From positions 62,001 to 126,000 of the forward strand of contig NW_025407853.1 in NCBI RefSeq assembly GCF_003324165.1: a stretch of DNA of 64,000 nucleotides, read 5' to 3'. Source of the stretch: Naegleria lovaniensis (Eukaryota > Heterolobosea > Eutetramitea > Acrasida > Naegleriidae). The notes below the pieces were generated by a model. The model was not told the origin of the DNA. It saw nothing but the letters and a program-made list of their open reading frames with translations, and searched no databases. Below are positions 52,432-63,631 of the stretch, in pieces. A program made the position numbers and the translations under genes. How positions within the stretch are numbered: position 1 is the stretch's first letter; every line of letters begins with the position of its first letter.

Positions 52432-54720
52432 TTATTTCCAAAATGAAAATAATGACTTGAGTGTACTGGTTGACTCCTTTTTCTTGTTACCCTCCAAGTC
52501 ATCATCAAAGACATCATCGTCATCGCTCTCGGTGCCGGCAGCTTGTGATGATTTCAAATTGCCTCCATTGATGCTCGCGGTTGATGGTGCTACAAGAATT
52601 TCCTTATGCTCAATTTCCAAAAGAGGTGACATCTTTTCGCCACCATCAGTTGCTTCTGCACTTGTTGCATAGACTTTTGGACTTGATGATGGTGACTTTT
52701 CCTTTTTTTGACTGCTAAACACAGAGCCAAATAATGCCGAGAAAAACGATGGCTTTTCATTCTTGGCTCTCAAATACTCTCGAATGGCAAAAAGTCCCTT
52801 CTCACAAACATCTTCCGGAGGTTCTGCCAATGAAATGCAATTGCTCACATCCAACTCCACTAAATTTACCAATTTTTCAATTCCATTAATTTCAGCTAAC
52901 AGTGGGCAATCATTCAGAAGGAGTGTTTGAAGACCAGTGAGACATGAAATTTCTTCAGGCACCGATTCAATCAAGGTTGAACTCATACTCAAACGTATTA
53001 AACGAGTCAATGGGGATATATGTGAAATGGTACTACTTTGTACGGGCTGTCCAAATAGAGCTTTTGGGAATTCTCGAATTCCTCGACAGTATCGTAAATC
53101 CAATTCTCGTAAATTGGTCAATTCAGCAATAGCCATAGGTAATGTTGTAATTTTGGAGCCATACAAATCCAAACATGTGAGATTCTTCAATTTTCCAATT
53201 TCATCTGATAAATAAGTGAATGGTACTTGATTCAAAGAGAGCGATTCCAATTTGGAAATGTGAAAAATGGGTGGAGGGATGGTGTGAATATTTGGATTAT
53301 GACCCAATTCTAAATGAGCAAGGGATTCTAGTCGTTCCATATTTCTGTGAATTTCCAATGCAGATATTTTGTTTCCGTTCAAAAATAAAGTGTTCAATTT
53401 GCTTAAATTCTCAATCTCTTCTGGCAATTCCGCAATAATTCGATTATTTGACAAAATTAAAATTTCTAACATTTTACAATTGCAAATTTGTTTTGGAAAT
53501 CTGTTCAACCTATTTCCTGCTAAATTTAAATATTCTAAATGAGTTAAATGATTCCATAATGTTTTTGGTTTTCCAATTTCATCATTCAATAAATTAAAAG
53601 TAGTGAGTTTGTTATTGGACATGGACAAGTATTTTAGTTCGGTTAAAGAATTGAGAGAAGTTGGTAATTTCTTCAATCCCATTCCATCCATCCATAATTT
53701 AGTGAGTCGATTCAGCGATGAAAACACATCATTGGGTAATTTTCCAAACGTGATTCGATTATTGGAAATATTCAATTCTCTCAAATGGGTCAAAGGTGCC
53801 AAGAGACTTGTCTCAATCATTCGCATCTTGTTGCCATTCAATTTGAGTTCTGTACAGTACAAGCATTGCTTGATCAGGTGGAAGGGAATTTCAGGTTCTT
53901 CGGAATGGTTGAGTTTTTTCTTTTTTTGAACGCATGTTGATGATTTCTTTCCTACGTGTGACGGTATGGTACTTGCAATATGAGAAGAATATTTAACAAT
54001 CCAATTTTCTGCATAGATTTGTCTCACATCCAATGGATTAAATCCTGATGAATAAAAATCTTGAACAGAATCAATGGTTAAATACTTGTTTTTCTTTCGT
54101 GGTATTTTGGAAAGAGTAAATGTGTCATGCTGTTGTGACGACAAATCTTCACTCGTTGAGGTTTCCATTGTCGTTGTCGTGTACTTGTTGTGTTGTTGAG
54201 TGCTTGGCAAGCATGATGAACCTCCATTCTCTGAAACTTGTCTCATGTCATTAATGAAAATAATTTGTTCATGTTGCGACTCTCCATCGGTTTGGCACAA
54301 AAATTCCTCTTCATTGTCCTCATCGTCTTCGGAAATAAAAGATCCAAAACCATCACTGCTCAACGTTGGAGTATCCAAATGATGTAACGTTGGTAAATGT
54401 TTTAATTGATCGGGATTTTCTCGTAAATTGTTGTAATAACTCTTATTTCTATCAGGATCTTGTTGAGATTCCAGCAACGAAGAAGAGGATGAGCCTACTC
54501 CTCCTGAAAATGATGATGAAAAGTTCATTCCCGAGTTCGGATTCCAATTATTATTATAATTATTATAATTTTGAAAATTATTCATGGACATAGTTGAAGA
54601 AGTGGAGGCGGTTATGGATCCATCATCATGGAGTGGGGGTGTTGCTGATGATGAAGGAATTGAATCACAATTCGGAGAGGATGAAGACAAAGTGGATGGA
54701 GTGGTCAACCGTTGTATCAT
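52432..54720 (-). CDS. Leucine-rich-repeat protein, 762 aa
   Basis: ATG at 54720 after a T run (A run on this strand). Residues 1-285 are Ser/Asn/acidic and disordered. From about residue 285, LRRs of 22-24 residues recur: LKLNGNKMRMIETSLLAPL, LRELNISNNRITFGKLPND, LEYLNLAGNRLNRFPKQI, LEILILSNNRIIAELPEEI, LNTLFLNGNKISALEIHRN and LTCLDLYGSKITTLPMAIAE, followed by a short cap and an acidic/Ser tail ending in FSFWK. LRRs bind protein partners. No kinase, ROC or LRR-GEF domain follows. The gene converges on the cyclase gene with 18 bp between stop codons, so both transcripts must terminate in or past each other. Confidence 0.85.
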   Translation of the reverse strand: MIQRLTTPSTLSSSSPNCDSIPSSSATPPLHDDGSITASTSSTMSMNNFQNYNNYNNNWNPNSGMNFSSSFSGGVGSSSSSLLESQQDPDRNKSYYNNLRENPDQLKHLPTLHHLDTPTLSSDGFGSFISEDDEDNEEEFLCQTDGESQHEQIIFINDMRQVSENGGSSCLPSTQQHNKYTTTTMETSTSEDLSSQQHDTFTLSKIPRKKNKYLTIDSVQDFYSSGFNPLDVRQIYAENWIVKYSSHIASTIPSHVGKKSSTCVQKKKKLNHSEEPEIPFHLIKQCLYCTELKLNGNKMRMIETSLLAPLTHLRELNISNNRITFGKLPNDVFSSLNRLTKLWMDGMGLKKLPTSLNSLTELKYLSMSNNKLTTFNLLNDEIGKPKTLWNHLTHLEYLNLAGNRLNRFPKQICNCKMLEILILSNNRIIAELPEEIENLSKLNTLFLNGNKISALEIHRNMERLESLAHLELGHNPNIHTIPPPIFHISKLESLSLNQVPFTYLSDEIGKLKNLTCLDLYGSKITTLPMAIAELTNLRELDLRYCRGIREFPKALFGQPVQSSTISHISPLTRLIRLSMSSTLIESVPEEISCLTGLQTLLLNDCPLLAEINGIEKLVNLVELDVSNCISLAEPPEDVCEKGLFAIREYLRAKNEKPSFFSALFGSVFSSQKKEKSPSSSPKVYATSAEATDGGEKMSPLLEIEHKEILVAPSTASINGGNLKSSQAAGTESDDDDVFDDDLEGNKKKESTSTLKSLFSFWK

Positions 54721-54756
54721 TTTTTTTGTAACAAGATCCTTTTAAAGCAAATCCAT

Positions 54757-57703
54757 TTATTTATGATTTTGTTCTCTGACCTTGTTTGTAAATTCTTTCA
54801 ATTCTTGCAACAATTCTTCTCCTGCATTCCAGAACGAAATGTCACTCTCGAACCATAAACCTTGGAGTGGATTGAGAATGGCAATTTTTTGAATTTCATA
54901 ACCATGTTGTCGAGCAAGATGAGTGTAACAAAGTAATTGTAACACCCAATCGAGATCAACTTCTTTGGATGTAGAACACTTAATTTCCACAAGAGTGTGA
55001 CCGTCAATGATTAAATCAATTTCTCCAACAATTCTATCCAGTCTTGAGAAGGTGAGATGACTGTGAATATCATGTGATACTTGATTCATGAGATGAGGAA
55101 TGTATACATTTTGTAAAGTGTCCAATAATTCTGAATAGGAACGATTCATAATGCTTTCCATGTTCATCCGATATTTTTGATAAGGAAAGGCAGAGAGATA
55201 TAGTAAGCGAGTTCTTCCTTCCTTAACAATGGCCTCACATTTACTAATTTCCCAAATACTGTTAAGAATATCGAATGAATTTTTCGAATCATTTCTAAAA
55301 ATGTTATAATTTTGTATCATCTGTTGTTCAAATTCTCTTGGTAATGCATTGTGTATAAATACTGGCAACTCTTCCATTGATCCAATTTTGAGCTCTTTTG
55401 CTTTGGCTTCAATTTTAATGACGACAGATCTCATTAACTGCTCGTCACTTGTCTCTATCTGATTGAATATTTCTTGAAAATGACCATGTTCCTGCAATGT
55501 TTGGTTGAGTATTGCATAATATTTGGAGTAGACTTGGTATTCTGACGATGAGAGGCTTACATAATTGGTGGCTAGCTCAACATATTTACTCGAAAATCCA
55601 CCACTCTTCGGATACTGTTCTGCAATCATTCGACAAATTAAGGTATCTGTTAAAAAAGAGTAGTCATTATGAGGTATAAAAAATCAGTGAAAGACTTACC
55701 AATAAACGTTCCAAAATCAGGATACAATTGATTATAGTGAACAACTTCACAGTAAGAAAATTGTGTCTCAATGAGTTGTTGCTGTTTGAATTTCAATATT
55801 GGTAAGTAACCCTTTTGTCTTAGAGTATCAATAGCGGCACCATTGAGACTTCGTACCATCTCTGTTACTGCATACGGGTTTTTGATTCCCAAGAATCGAT
55901 CGATTCTTACATCCTCTCTTTTGTGAAGGGGACTAATGTTTTCTGTTTTGTACAGAGAATGGTTCAATTCTCTCAAGAACCTGAGATAAGTGGGAGTGGT
56001 ATCTTTGTGTTGTCCTCCAGTTTTGTCTGGAAACGTGAAATAGAGCTGTGTTTTAGCTCGTGTGATGGCCACGTAGAATAATCTTCTTAATTCTGCTGAA
56101 TTATTCGTTTCTTTCCAATACTTGTCTGTTGCGTTAATAATATAGACAATATCCCATTCTAGGCCCTTAGCTTTGTGAATTGTAGTTAAGCAAATCTTGT
56201 TTGTTAAGGAAGGCATGCGTCGTGAATCTTTTTTTAAGTTATCCATGAGAAGAACGTGTGGAATGTGATGTTTGGCAAGCTCAGATTCAATTTCGTAGAG
56301 TCCAAAATTTGAATGGCACAATATTGCAATTTGGTGCAATGAAACGCCCGAGTCTCTGTGTTGTTTGATCGCCTCTAACAAGTAACGAGTTTGATCCATA
56401 TAACAACATCGAAGCATTGGTAAATGACCACTGCTTCCTCTATTGGATATCATGTCTTTTGGAATGTTTTGCAAGTTGCATGCAAGTGATGCATTGGCTA
56501 GTGACACAATCTCCTCTGTACTTCTAAAATTGGTTACCAAGTTATGAACTACCGTATTCTCAAAATTTTTGTGAAAATTCAAAATGTGAAACACATTACT
56601 TCCTTAAAATATGAAAGGATTGAGAAAATTAAGAGTTGGCGGTCATGAAATATATGCCTCAATTGGCAGAAGTGATACATTATTTAAAAACATGTTTTGG
56701 AACGTGTAAAATAATGACACCAACCTCTCCAAGAATATATATTCTGGGAATCATCTCCAACAGCAATGATTTTAGTTCCCCGTTTGTAAAACTCTGAAAA
56801 TACTTCCATTTGAGTATCGTCAATGTCTTGAAATTCGTCAATAAATAGATATTTGATTTTAGAGCAAATTTGATCAGCAATCTCAGGATTATTCATTAAT
56901 AAATTTCTAAATCGATATCCAATTTCTTTGACGCCCAATAAAGAGTCAGAAGAATCCATCACATAATCATAGCTACTGTATTTCTGTAAATACTTGTACG
57001 AAATGCTATCAATGGTTCCAGCCTCAATATTTGTTTTTTTCTTTCCTAACATTTTCCCCAAACGCTTTGTCATTTCATGTGCTGCCTGTCGTGAAAAGGT
57101 CGTTAACATGATCTCTTCTTCCTTTATATGATGATCCTTCACCAAGTAACAGATTCGGCATAGCACGGTAGCGGTTTTTCCACTCCCAGCACAAGCCAAC
57201 ACCAATATGTTTTTATCAATACTCTCGAATACGACTCGCTGTTGTTCATCATTCAGGTTAATTTGGCGTTTTCCATCGCTGAACACAAGATGACTCTTCT
57301 CATTATTGAAGGCTTCTTTGGATTTTGTTTTGCGAGGGGTGGTACTAGCAGTTCTTTTCCGAATGGTTGTTGTTGTTTCTTGTTTGTTTTGTGTTTGGAG
57401 AATACTATCATCCACAGTCGTAAGAGATTGTTTTTTTCTTGTCCTAGTCGTTCTCGTGGATGAGGAAGATGAAACTTGCTTTTCTCCAGCAACGTTTGTG
57501 GATGCTAATCGGGAATAATTATTAAAACATGATAATGATGAAAAATTGTTGATAGGATTACAACTATGCGAAAAGAGTGATGCTGTGCAAAGCGAGTTTT
57601 CTCTTCCGAAAAAACTCAACGGCCTATGATAACAAGTTTCCGATAAACTTCTTCTCCAATGACCTTGATGAGAACGAAAAGCACAAGTGAACAAGTTCAA
57701 CAT
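54757..57703 (-). CDS. UvrD/Rep-type SF1 helicase fused to a RecB-like nuclease, 923 aa, probably mitochondrial
   Basis: Exons 57703-56725, 56602-55700 and 55646-54757 join in phase. The first ATG is 57703; the N-terminal 100 residues are Arg/Ser-rich and nearly acid-free, like a mitochondrial presequence. Helicase motifs: LACAGSGKTAT (Q/Walker A, about residues 170-178), LTTFSRQAAHEM (Ia), FIDEFQDIDDTQ (II), VGDDSQNIYSWRG (III, split by an intron), TNFRST (IV), TIHKAKGLEWDIVYI (V) and LFYVAITRAKTQLYF (VI). The C-terminus carries a PD-(D/E)XK nuclease: VGEIDLIIDGHTLVEIKCST then LDWVLQLLCYT, matching RecB/AddA. The architecture is that of AddA-like proteins. This is an unusual combination in a eukaryotic nuclear gene. 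Confidence 0.85.
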
Positions 57704-57870
57704 CTTTTTTTGATTGAATGTCGAGTCAAGGCAGCGTTTGAATCGACATATTCGTTTGTTGTTTTGAAATACTTGATGATCAACATTGCTCAGCACAAGG
57801 TTACTGAACTGGGACCACTGATTAATTGAACACTTTTAGGTGCGTTTCTAGAGAGTTGAACAACAAAAAA

Positions 57871-59069
57871 ATGTACAAACAACAAATTTCTCCCTCTTCC
57901 TATCGGTGGACTCAAGAAAAACTCAAAGCTCTTAAAAACTTGTTAATCACCAGTGTTGAACAAAATCATTGTACCACTACCACCATCTCGCAACAACAAC
58001 CGAATTGGGACATGATTGCACAGAAATTAAATGAAAAATTCGGAACTGCTTTTTCAGCACAAAATTGTCAAGATGCCACCACCCGATTCATGTATGTCGA
58101 ATATTTGAGTGGGGACATGTGGGCATTGATTTTTTCATTTCTCAATGTGAATGATGTTTTTCGAAGCGTAGAGAGAGTTTGTAAGAATTGGAGACACGTG
58201 TTGCTGAGTCCGGATGGTGATTGTAGTGTGTATCTTGTACTAGCGAATGAAATTGCCACCATGTGTGGATTTTCAAATGCAAAATCAACCATTACTGCCA
58301 TGCCACACGAAAAATCGTATCGAGAATTAGTGAAAGAATTTTATATAACGCCACTGGAAGGACAATTATATGAATCGGAGGCATATACTTCTTATTCAAA
58401 CAAAGGAGGAGTTATTGATATTTGGAGTTGGAAGCCATGTGAATTATTGAAAATTTTACTTGAACATTTCAAGTCGGTACATGAACCACTGAATGAAAAT
58501 ATGAAAATGATTCACAAATACACACTCATGAGTTCGATTAGCCGGTGGATCGAAGAAAAGTATCTTCTTGTTGGAGCTGATGACAAGCATCGAATAATTG
58601 CTTTTCGTTCCAATTTGCAAAGTCCTTCCCCAAAAATATCCAATGTTTCTCACGGAATTCTATTGCGTGAAATGATGCAAAATCTTGGAGAGATCGATTT
58701 GGAAAGAAAAAGTTCTTTACCATCTTTACCAGTAGTATACCTTTCAACACTGTCGAGTATGATTTAATGGATGATCAACCCCAGTTGGTAAATTTTTCTG
58801 ATTCGGAAGCGGAAGATATTTTCGACCGAGCAGGATGTCCTCCCTACAGAATGAAAGACGCATCTAATGAAATTTCACAATTAAGAACTGAGTTATTTGG
58901 AGATTCATGTTTTGTGTATGAATGGAAAACGACCACAGCTGACGACAATGATAACACATGGTCCACGTATTGGCTGTCAGGAATGGAATGGTGGGGAACG
59001 TATGCTTTTACCGTTTACAATCCTGAAAAGAATTTGTTTTTTGTGACAACAGCTAGCACAAGTGATTAA
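57871..59069 (+). CDS. F-box protein with Myb-like N-terminus, frame-interrupted
   Basis: The first ATG in the stronger frame is 57871 (open frame upstream lacks ATG). Residues 1-75 resemble a SANT/Myb helix bundle (YRWTQEKLKALKNLLITSV, NWDMIAQKLNEKF). An F-box-like segment (LSGDMWALIFSFLNVNDVFR and VERVCKNWRHVLL) follows. The middle resembles no known domain. The frame changes near 58700-58767: adding one A to the A5 run after GGAAAG gives ERKKFFTIFTSSIPFNTVEY, which continues in the second frame (58767-59069) with NFSDSEAEDIFD and a WSTYWLSGMEWWGTYAFTVY stretch. A missing base in an A homopolymer is likely. Otherwise there are two genes sharing a TAATG overlap. Confidence 0.65.
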
Positions 59070-59208
59070 TTTGATGTCAATATATGGCAATCACAATTAT
59101 TATATGTTACATCGAAGTACAGAATTACATGTGATCAAGCATTCAAGTAAGTGTTGGATGAGAGGTTGATAATGTCAAATCCTCTTCTAGACTTTATTAT
59201 AAAACTTT

Positions 59209-62200
59209 CTAAACCTCTTCAAAAACAGAAGAAAATGTGGCAGGTTGTAAACAATTCAACTCAATATCGGAATACCCAAAAGCTTTAGGTCCAACCACCT
59301 TCAATGCTTGTTCAGTTTGATACAGGTCTGGACATGCCAAACACAATACAGAGACACGGAATCCAAATCTCAACTCTTCGGTTTGAATAGCCAATCCTGT
59401 TTGAGAATCTACCACAGCAATAATGTCAGGTACTGATCCAAGCACTGTTCGTTGTCGTGCGGTAGTTGTTTCTCTACTCTCCTCAGTAGACAGCAATGTG
59501 GCAACCAAGAATTCATTTTGGAAATCAATTTCACATTTCATATTTTGGAATTCAGAATTTCCTTGCAAGACACACTTTCCAACGTTGAAACCTGAAGTGG
59601 TCTTTCGATCCACATCCACAATTTTTCCAACAAAGATCAATTTTCCCTGATGAGCTTGAAATATACTCTTCACAGGATCCATGAAATTGTGACGTGCCAT
59701 ACTCACACTCTTTCCAATTCTCCAAATTCCAGAATATGAATTTTTCACAGTATATTTCAACACTTGCTCCTTACTAATAGGTGCCATCAATAGACCACAC
59801 ATGGAACCCAACGAGACCACCACAGGTCTAAATAATTCTTCCAAACTTTTGAATGGTTTTCTTGGATTTGTACTAGAGACAATGACATGATTCGATTTAT
59901 CATCACACAGCATGGCAGGAACATGATTACCTCCATAAATCAAATATGAAATCATTTGCAACTCAGGTAAGGCTCTTCCCATTCCATCTGCATCCACGAC
60001 TGGAATTCCAGTCCATGCTGACACTAATAATGGAGTAATGGAATTACTTCCTCCAATTTCTGCACAGAATAAGGCCTCAATTTTCTTGTTTGTCATGTTT
60101 TTCATGGTTTCAATGGCCTTCACAAATTCCTCAACAAAGAATTTTTCACTCAACACTAAGGGCGCTCCCATAACGGCCAATGGTAAGACAAAGGCATCTG
60201 GAGATAAATCTTGAGGTTGAATGATCTTGATTGGATGATGTTTCGAGTGGTCACTGTTGTTGTTGTGATGACATTTACGAATTAAATTTCGAGCCACAAT
60301 GGATGCAAGTCGTGGAGAACCACCGCCACCACTCGAAATGATTCCACTTCCAATTTCCAAGTAGTCAACATCGGTAGGAGTAAGAATCCATTCTCTTCTC
60401 GATAATGTCGAATTTTCAATGATATTCATGATTCGTGGTTCTGAACTAGTGGATGTGCTGTTGGATGACGTACTGGTGGATGATAATGCAGCATTGTTGC
60501 GACTACTATTATTGGACTCTACAACTTGTTGGATACTATTAGTATCAGTAGAATCATGAATGTTGTTGTCACGACCATTATCATGCATTTTCCATCCTGA
60601 AGAAGAAGAATTTTTCACAACAGAAACATCCAACTGACCCACCGCCTTACAAATGAATCGACATGTATTTCCAGGAACGTATGCCAATGGAATGCATTCA
60701 AAATCAATAATCTCGACCGTTTCTGGACGAGCTCCATTTCTAATAGCCTTTTCCTTTGCTTGTTGTTTCACACTCTCAATGACATGTTCACGTGCATCCA
60801 ATGGAGTCATGATCGACGTTGTCATATTTTCATGGTCACTTCCCATAGAGGCCACATCAATATTCAACACTTTATCAACACGACCAGAAACTTGTGCAAG
60901 AGCAGCTCCTACAGCATTGGCACATTGATAATGTTGTGGTTTCAACACTTGACTAGTTCCTTCAAAGGTTCGATTTTTTTCATCGATCAACACGGAACCT
61001 CCACCCACGAGCAAGACAGGCAATGGAGTGGACGAAGTTTTCACATGATCGATGGCATCCTCAACCATTTGATGAATTTGATGGAGTACTTGTTGTGCAT
61101 AGTTATTCTCATTCAATCGAGAGAGAATTTCCTCAATATTGGTTGTTGTTGAGCTCAACGTTTCATTATGATTTTGGGTGAGAACGGATTGAAAACTCTC
61201 CATTGATAACAATCCACAAGCAACAGCAATATCGGTCGTGGTGGTGGTTTCTCCTCCGAAAATTAAGGCCTCTTTGAAAATGTTGTAACCCACACTTTGA
61301 GGACCAATCGAGAAGGATTTGGAATGTTCTTCTTGATGTAATAATAATTGAGAAGAAGAAGAAACAATGGAACCTCCTCCCAATGCAATGGAATGAACAT
61401 CTGGTACACGGAAATTGGTCAAGACATTTCCAATACTGACATTGGTATTGGAAAGACGTGGAAAACCATTCACTAATACTCCAACATCGGTGGTTAAGCC
61501 ACCAATGTCGACCACAATGGCATTTTCAATTTTGGATAAGAATGCAGCACCTGGTGGTTTTCATCACATGAATTTGTGAATATCGCCATCAAGTTACATG
61601 TGCATTCCATGAAAATCAGTTCGTTGCATACACATTCCAAAATTGGAAATCACAGAATATCAAAGTGAAATATCCATAGAATATATATACAGTACTAGAA
61701 CATTCACACACGTACCTTTCATGGAATTCGTAGGTCCAGATTGAATTGCAAAAATTGGAAATTCCATGGCCATCGATGGAGACATGACTGTTCCATCGTT
61801 TTGAGTCAAAAAGAAGGGACAATCATACTTGCTACCAATGGCTTCTTGGAAGGATCTACAAATTTTCTGAGCAATTCCTTTCAAAGTGGCATTCAAAATG
61901 GAAGCATTTTCTCTCTGCATGAAACCCATTTCAGAAATGGTATGAGAACATGTAATTTTCAACTCTTGCAAACGATCGTGGTAAAATTCTCGAATATATT
62001 CAGCAACTTTCTCTTCCTGTTGTTCATTAATAGGAGAGAAAACACCTGACACGACAATATTGGTCAAATTTTGAGATTGAAAACGTTGACACATTTCAAA
62101 AACTTGTTCCTTATTAATCTCATACATTTCTCGTCCATCTACTTCATAACCTCCATCCAATTTGAAATAATCACCGAAAACAGATTGACGTAATGCATCT

Positions 62201-62598
62201 GGAAATGAAGCACAAGGTGGTAAACATTCATTCGCTGTCGAAGTCAATCGGCAAATTCCAACTCTTTCCAAATCAGGAGAGAAGGACAAGATGGCATTGA
62301 CAAAATGTGTGGTTCCAATAATCACACACATGATATTGGGTCCAATTGTAGAATCATTACTACTACTGCTGCTGGTAATAATATCCTCTGAATTCTGTTC
62401 AATCCTATATTGTTCACACACCTTCTCAATGGCTGCCAAAATTCCTTTCGTAATATCACGAGTGGTTTGAGTTTTGAAAGAACATTCGACACGATTGTTG
62501 CGTGTGTGATTGATGAGTGCACAATCGGTCGTGGTGGAACCTACATCAATTCCAATGATGAAAAGATCTTTTAATTGTGAAGTGTGGAGTTGAGACAT
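59209..62598 (-). CDS. Hydantoinase A/oxoprolinase-like protein fused to DUF917, 1,074 aa
   Basis: Two exons: 62598-61716 and 61550-59209, in phase. The first ATG is 62598. N-terminal half: FIIGIDVGSTTTDCALINHT (phosphate-binding loop of the acetate/hydantoinase fold), VSGVFSPINEQQEEKVAEYI, then GPTNSMKGAAFLSKIENAIV, VVDIGGLTTDVGVLVNG and LGGGSIVSSSSQ, typical of hydantoinase A. C-terminal half: VDYLEIGSGIISSGGGGSPR, LPLAVMGAPLVLSE, ALFCAEIGGSNSI, VVDADGMGRALPELQMISYL, the DUF917 hallmarks. A Ser/Asn-rich linker joins them. Bacteria often keep the two as neighbouring genes. Both domains are usually cytosolic; activity probably on 5-oxoproline or hydantoin-like compounds, inferred. Confidence 0.85.
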
Positions 62599-63631
62599 TT
62601 TTTCGATCAAATAAGAAACAGCCGTGTATGTGAACTGGAAGAAACGCTATCTAGGTGCGGCCATTCCTCATGTTTCTGACTCATGCTTTTATCTTTACAC
62701 AAGTAAACAATTATTTTCAACACACATGTTTCCAAAGAAAACCTCGTTGCTTAATTTTCAAGCGTTAACCAGCCAGGTTTTATACATTCATTTCTACCTG
62801 ATATCAACTCCTAAGATTCAGATTGAGGTATCCAATTCGCAACCACAACCCTTCTTTCACCTCAAACACTTACCATTGGTCGTTTCCTTATGTTATTTGA
62901 ACTTGATTGCTTGTAAATAGGAAATATCCTCCTTCCGAAATTGGATCATTCCGCCAACAGTATTTTTTTACAACCCATTCGTAATTTGTAAATGCCAAGT
63001 TGAGTTCTCTCTCTCTACTACAAGCAGAACTGTTCAATATTCCAATTTGGAGAGAAATTCAATCTCCCAACAGAGTATTCTATACCACGAGCCTTTATCT
63101 CATTCCATGGCCTTTGATTTTTTTCTAGTGCGAGAGTTCCCGACAGCATCCAATCTCAGAACCTTTTAAAAAAAAAGAACACCTACAAATTTCGTATCAA
63201 ATCATCATCATCGGGTTGAGTCTACGCAATTCAACCAACCAACAACCAGCAACAAGTACAGATATTGATTATCGTAGAAGTATATTTTCAAACGCTTGAA
63301 ATTCTGAATTGATCCAGCAGCTCTGATTTTCAAAATCTCAAATATCATCATCATCTTGTTCCAACGGTGTTATTTTGTTGTATCATCATCAAGAACGATA
63401 GGCTTTTTTGAATGAGTAGAAGTAACTCTCAATCATTATTATTTTGAATTTATTGCTTCTACAAACCCGATACCACACACATTCATCCCTATTGACCTAC
63501 ACAATCACATCATCAGTGCAGCTGTCATCCATCAACACAATTGTGTATACATTCCTTCAACACTCGATTTTTACAACATTTATAACCTTTTACACACAAT
63601 AATTTTCACTGCTCGTAACATCATCATCATC
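62599..63631. other. Divergent intergenic region before the G-alpha gene
   Basis: About 1 kb with CAT/ATC repeats and A/T runs but no convincing coding frame (a frame at 62624-62920 lacks ATG and motifs). It should carry the promoters of the hydantoinase-like gene and of the G-alpha gene. Just upstream of the G-alpha start is a short CAT microsatellite. Confidence 0.35.

Noticed and set aside
62624-62920. 98-aa plus-strand frame
   Set aside because: Starts on a non-ATG codon in a divergent promoter region and shows no domain.
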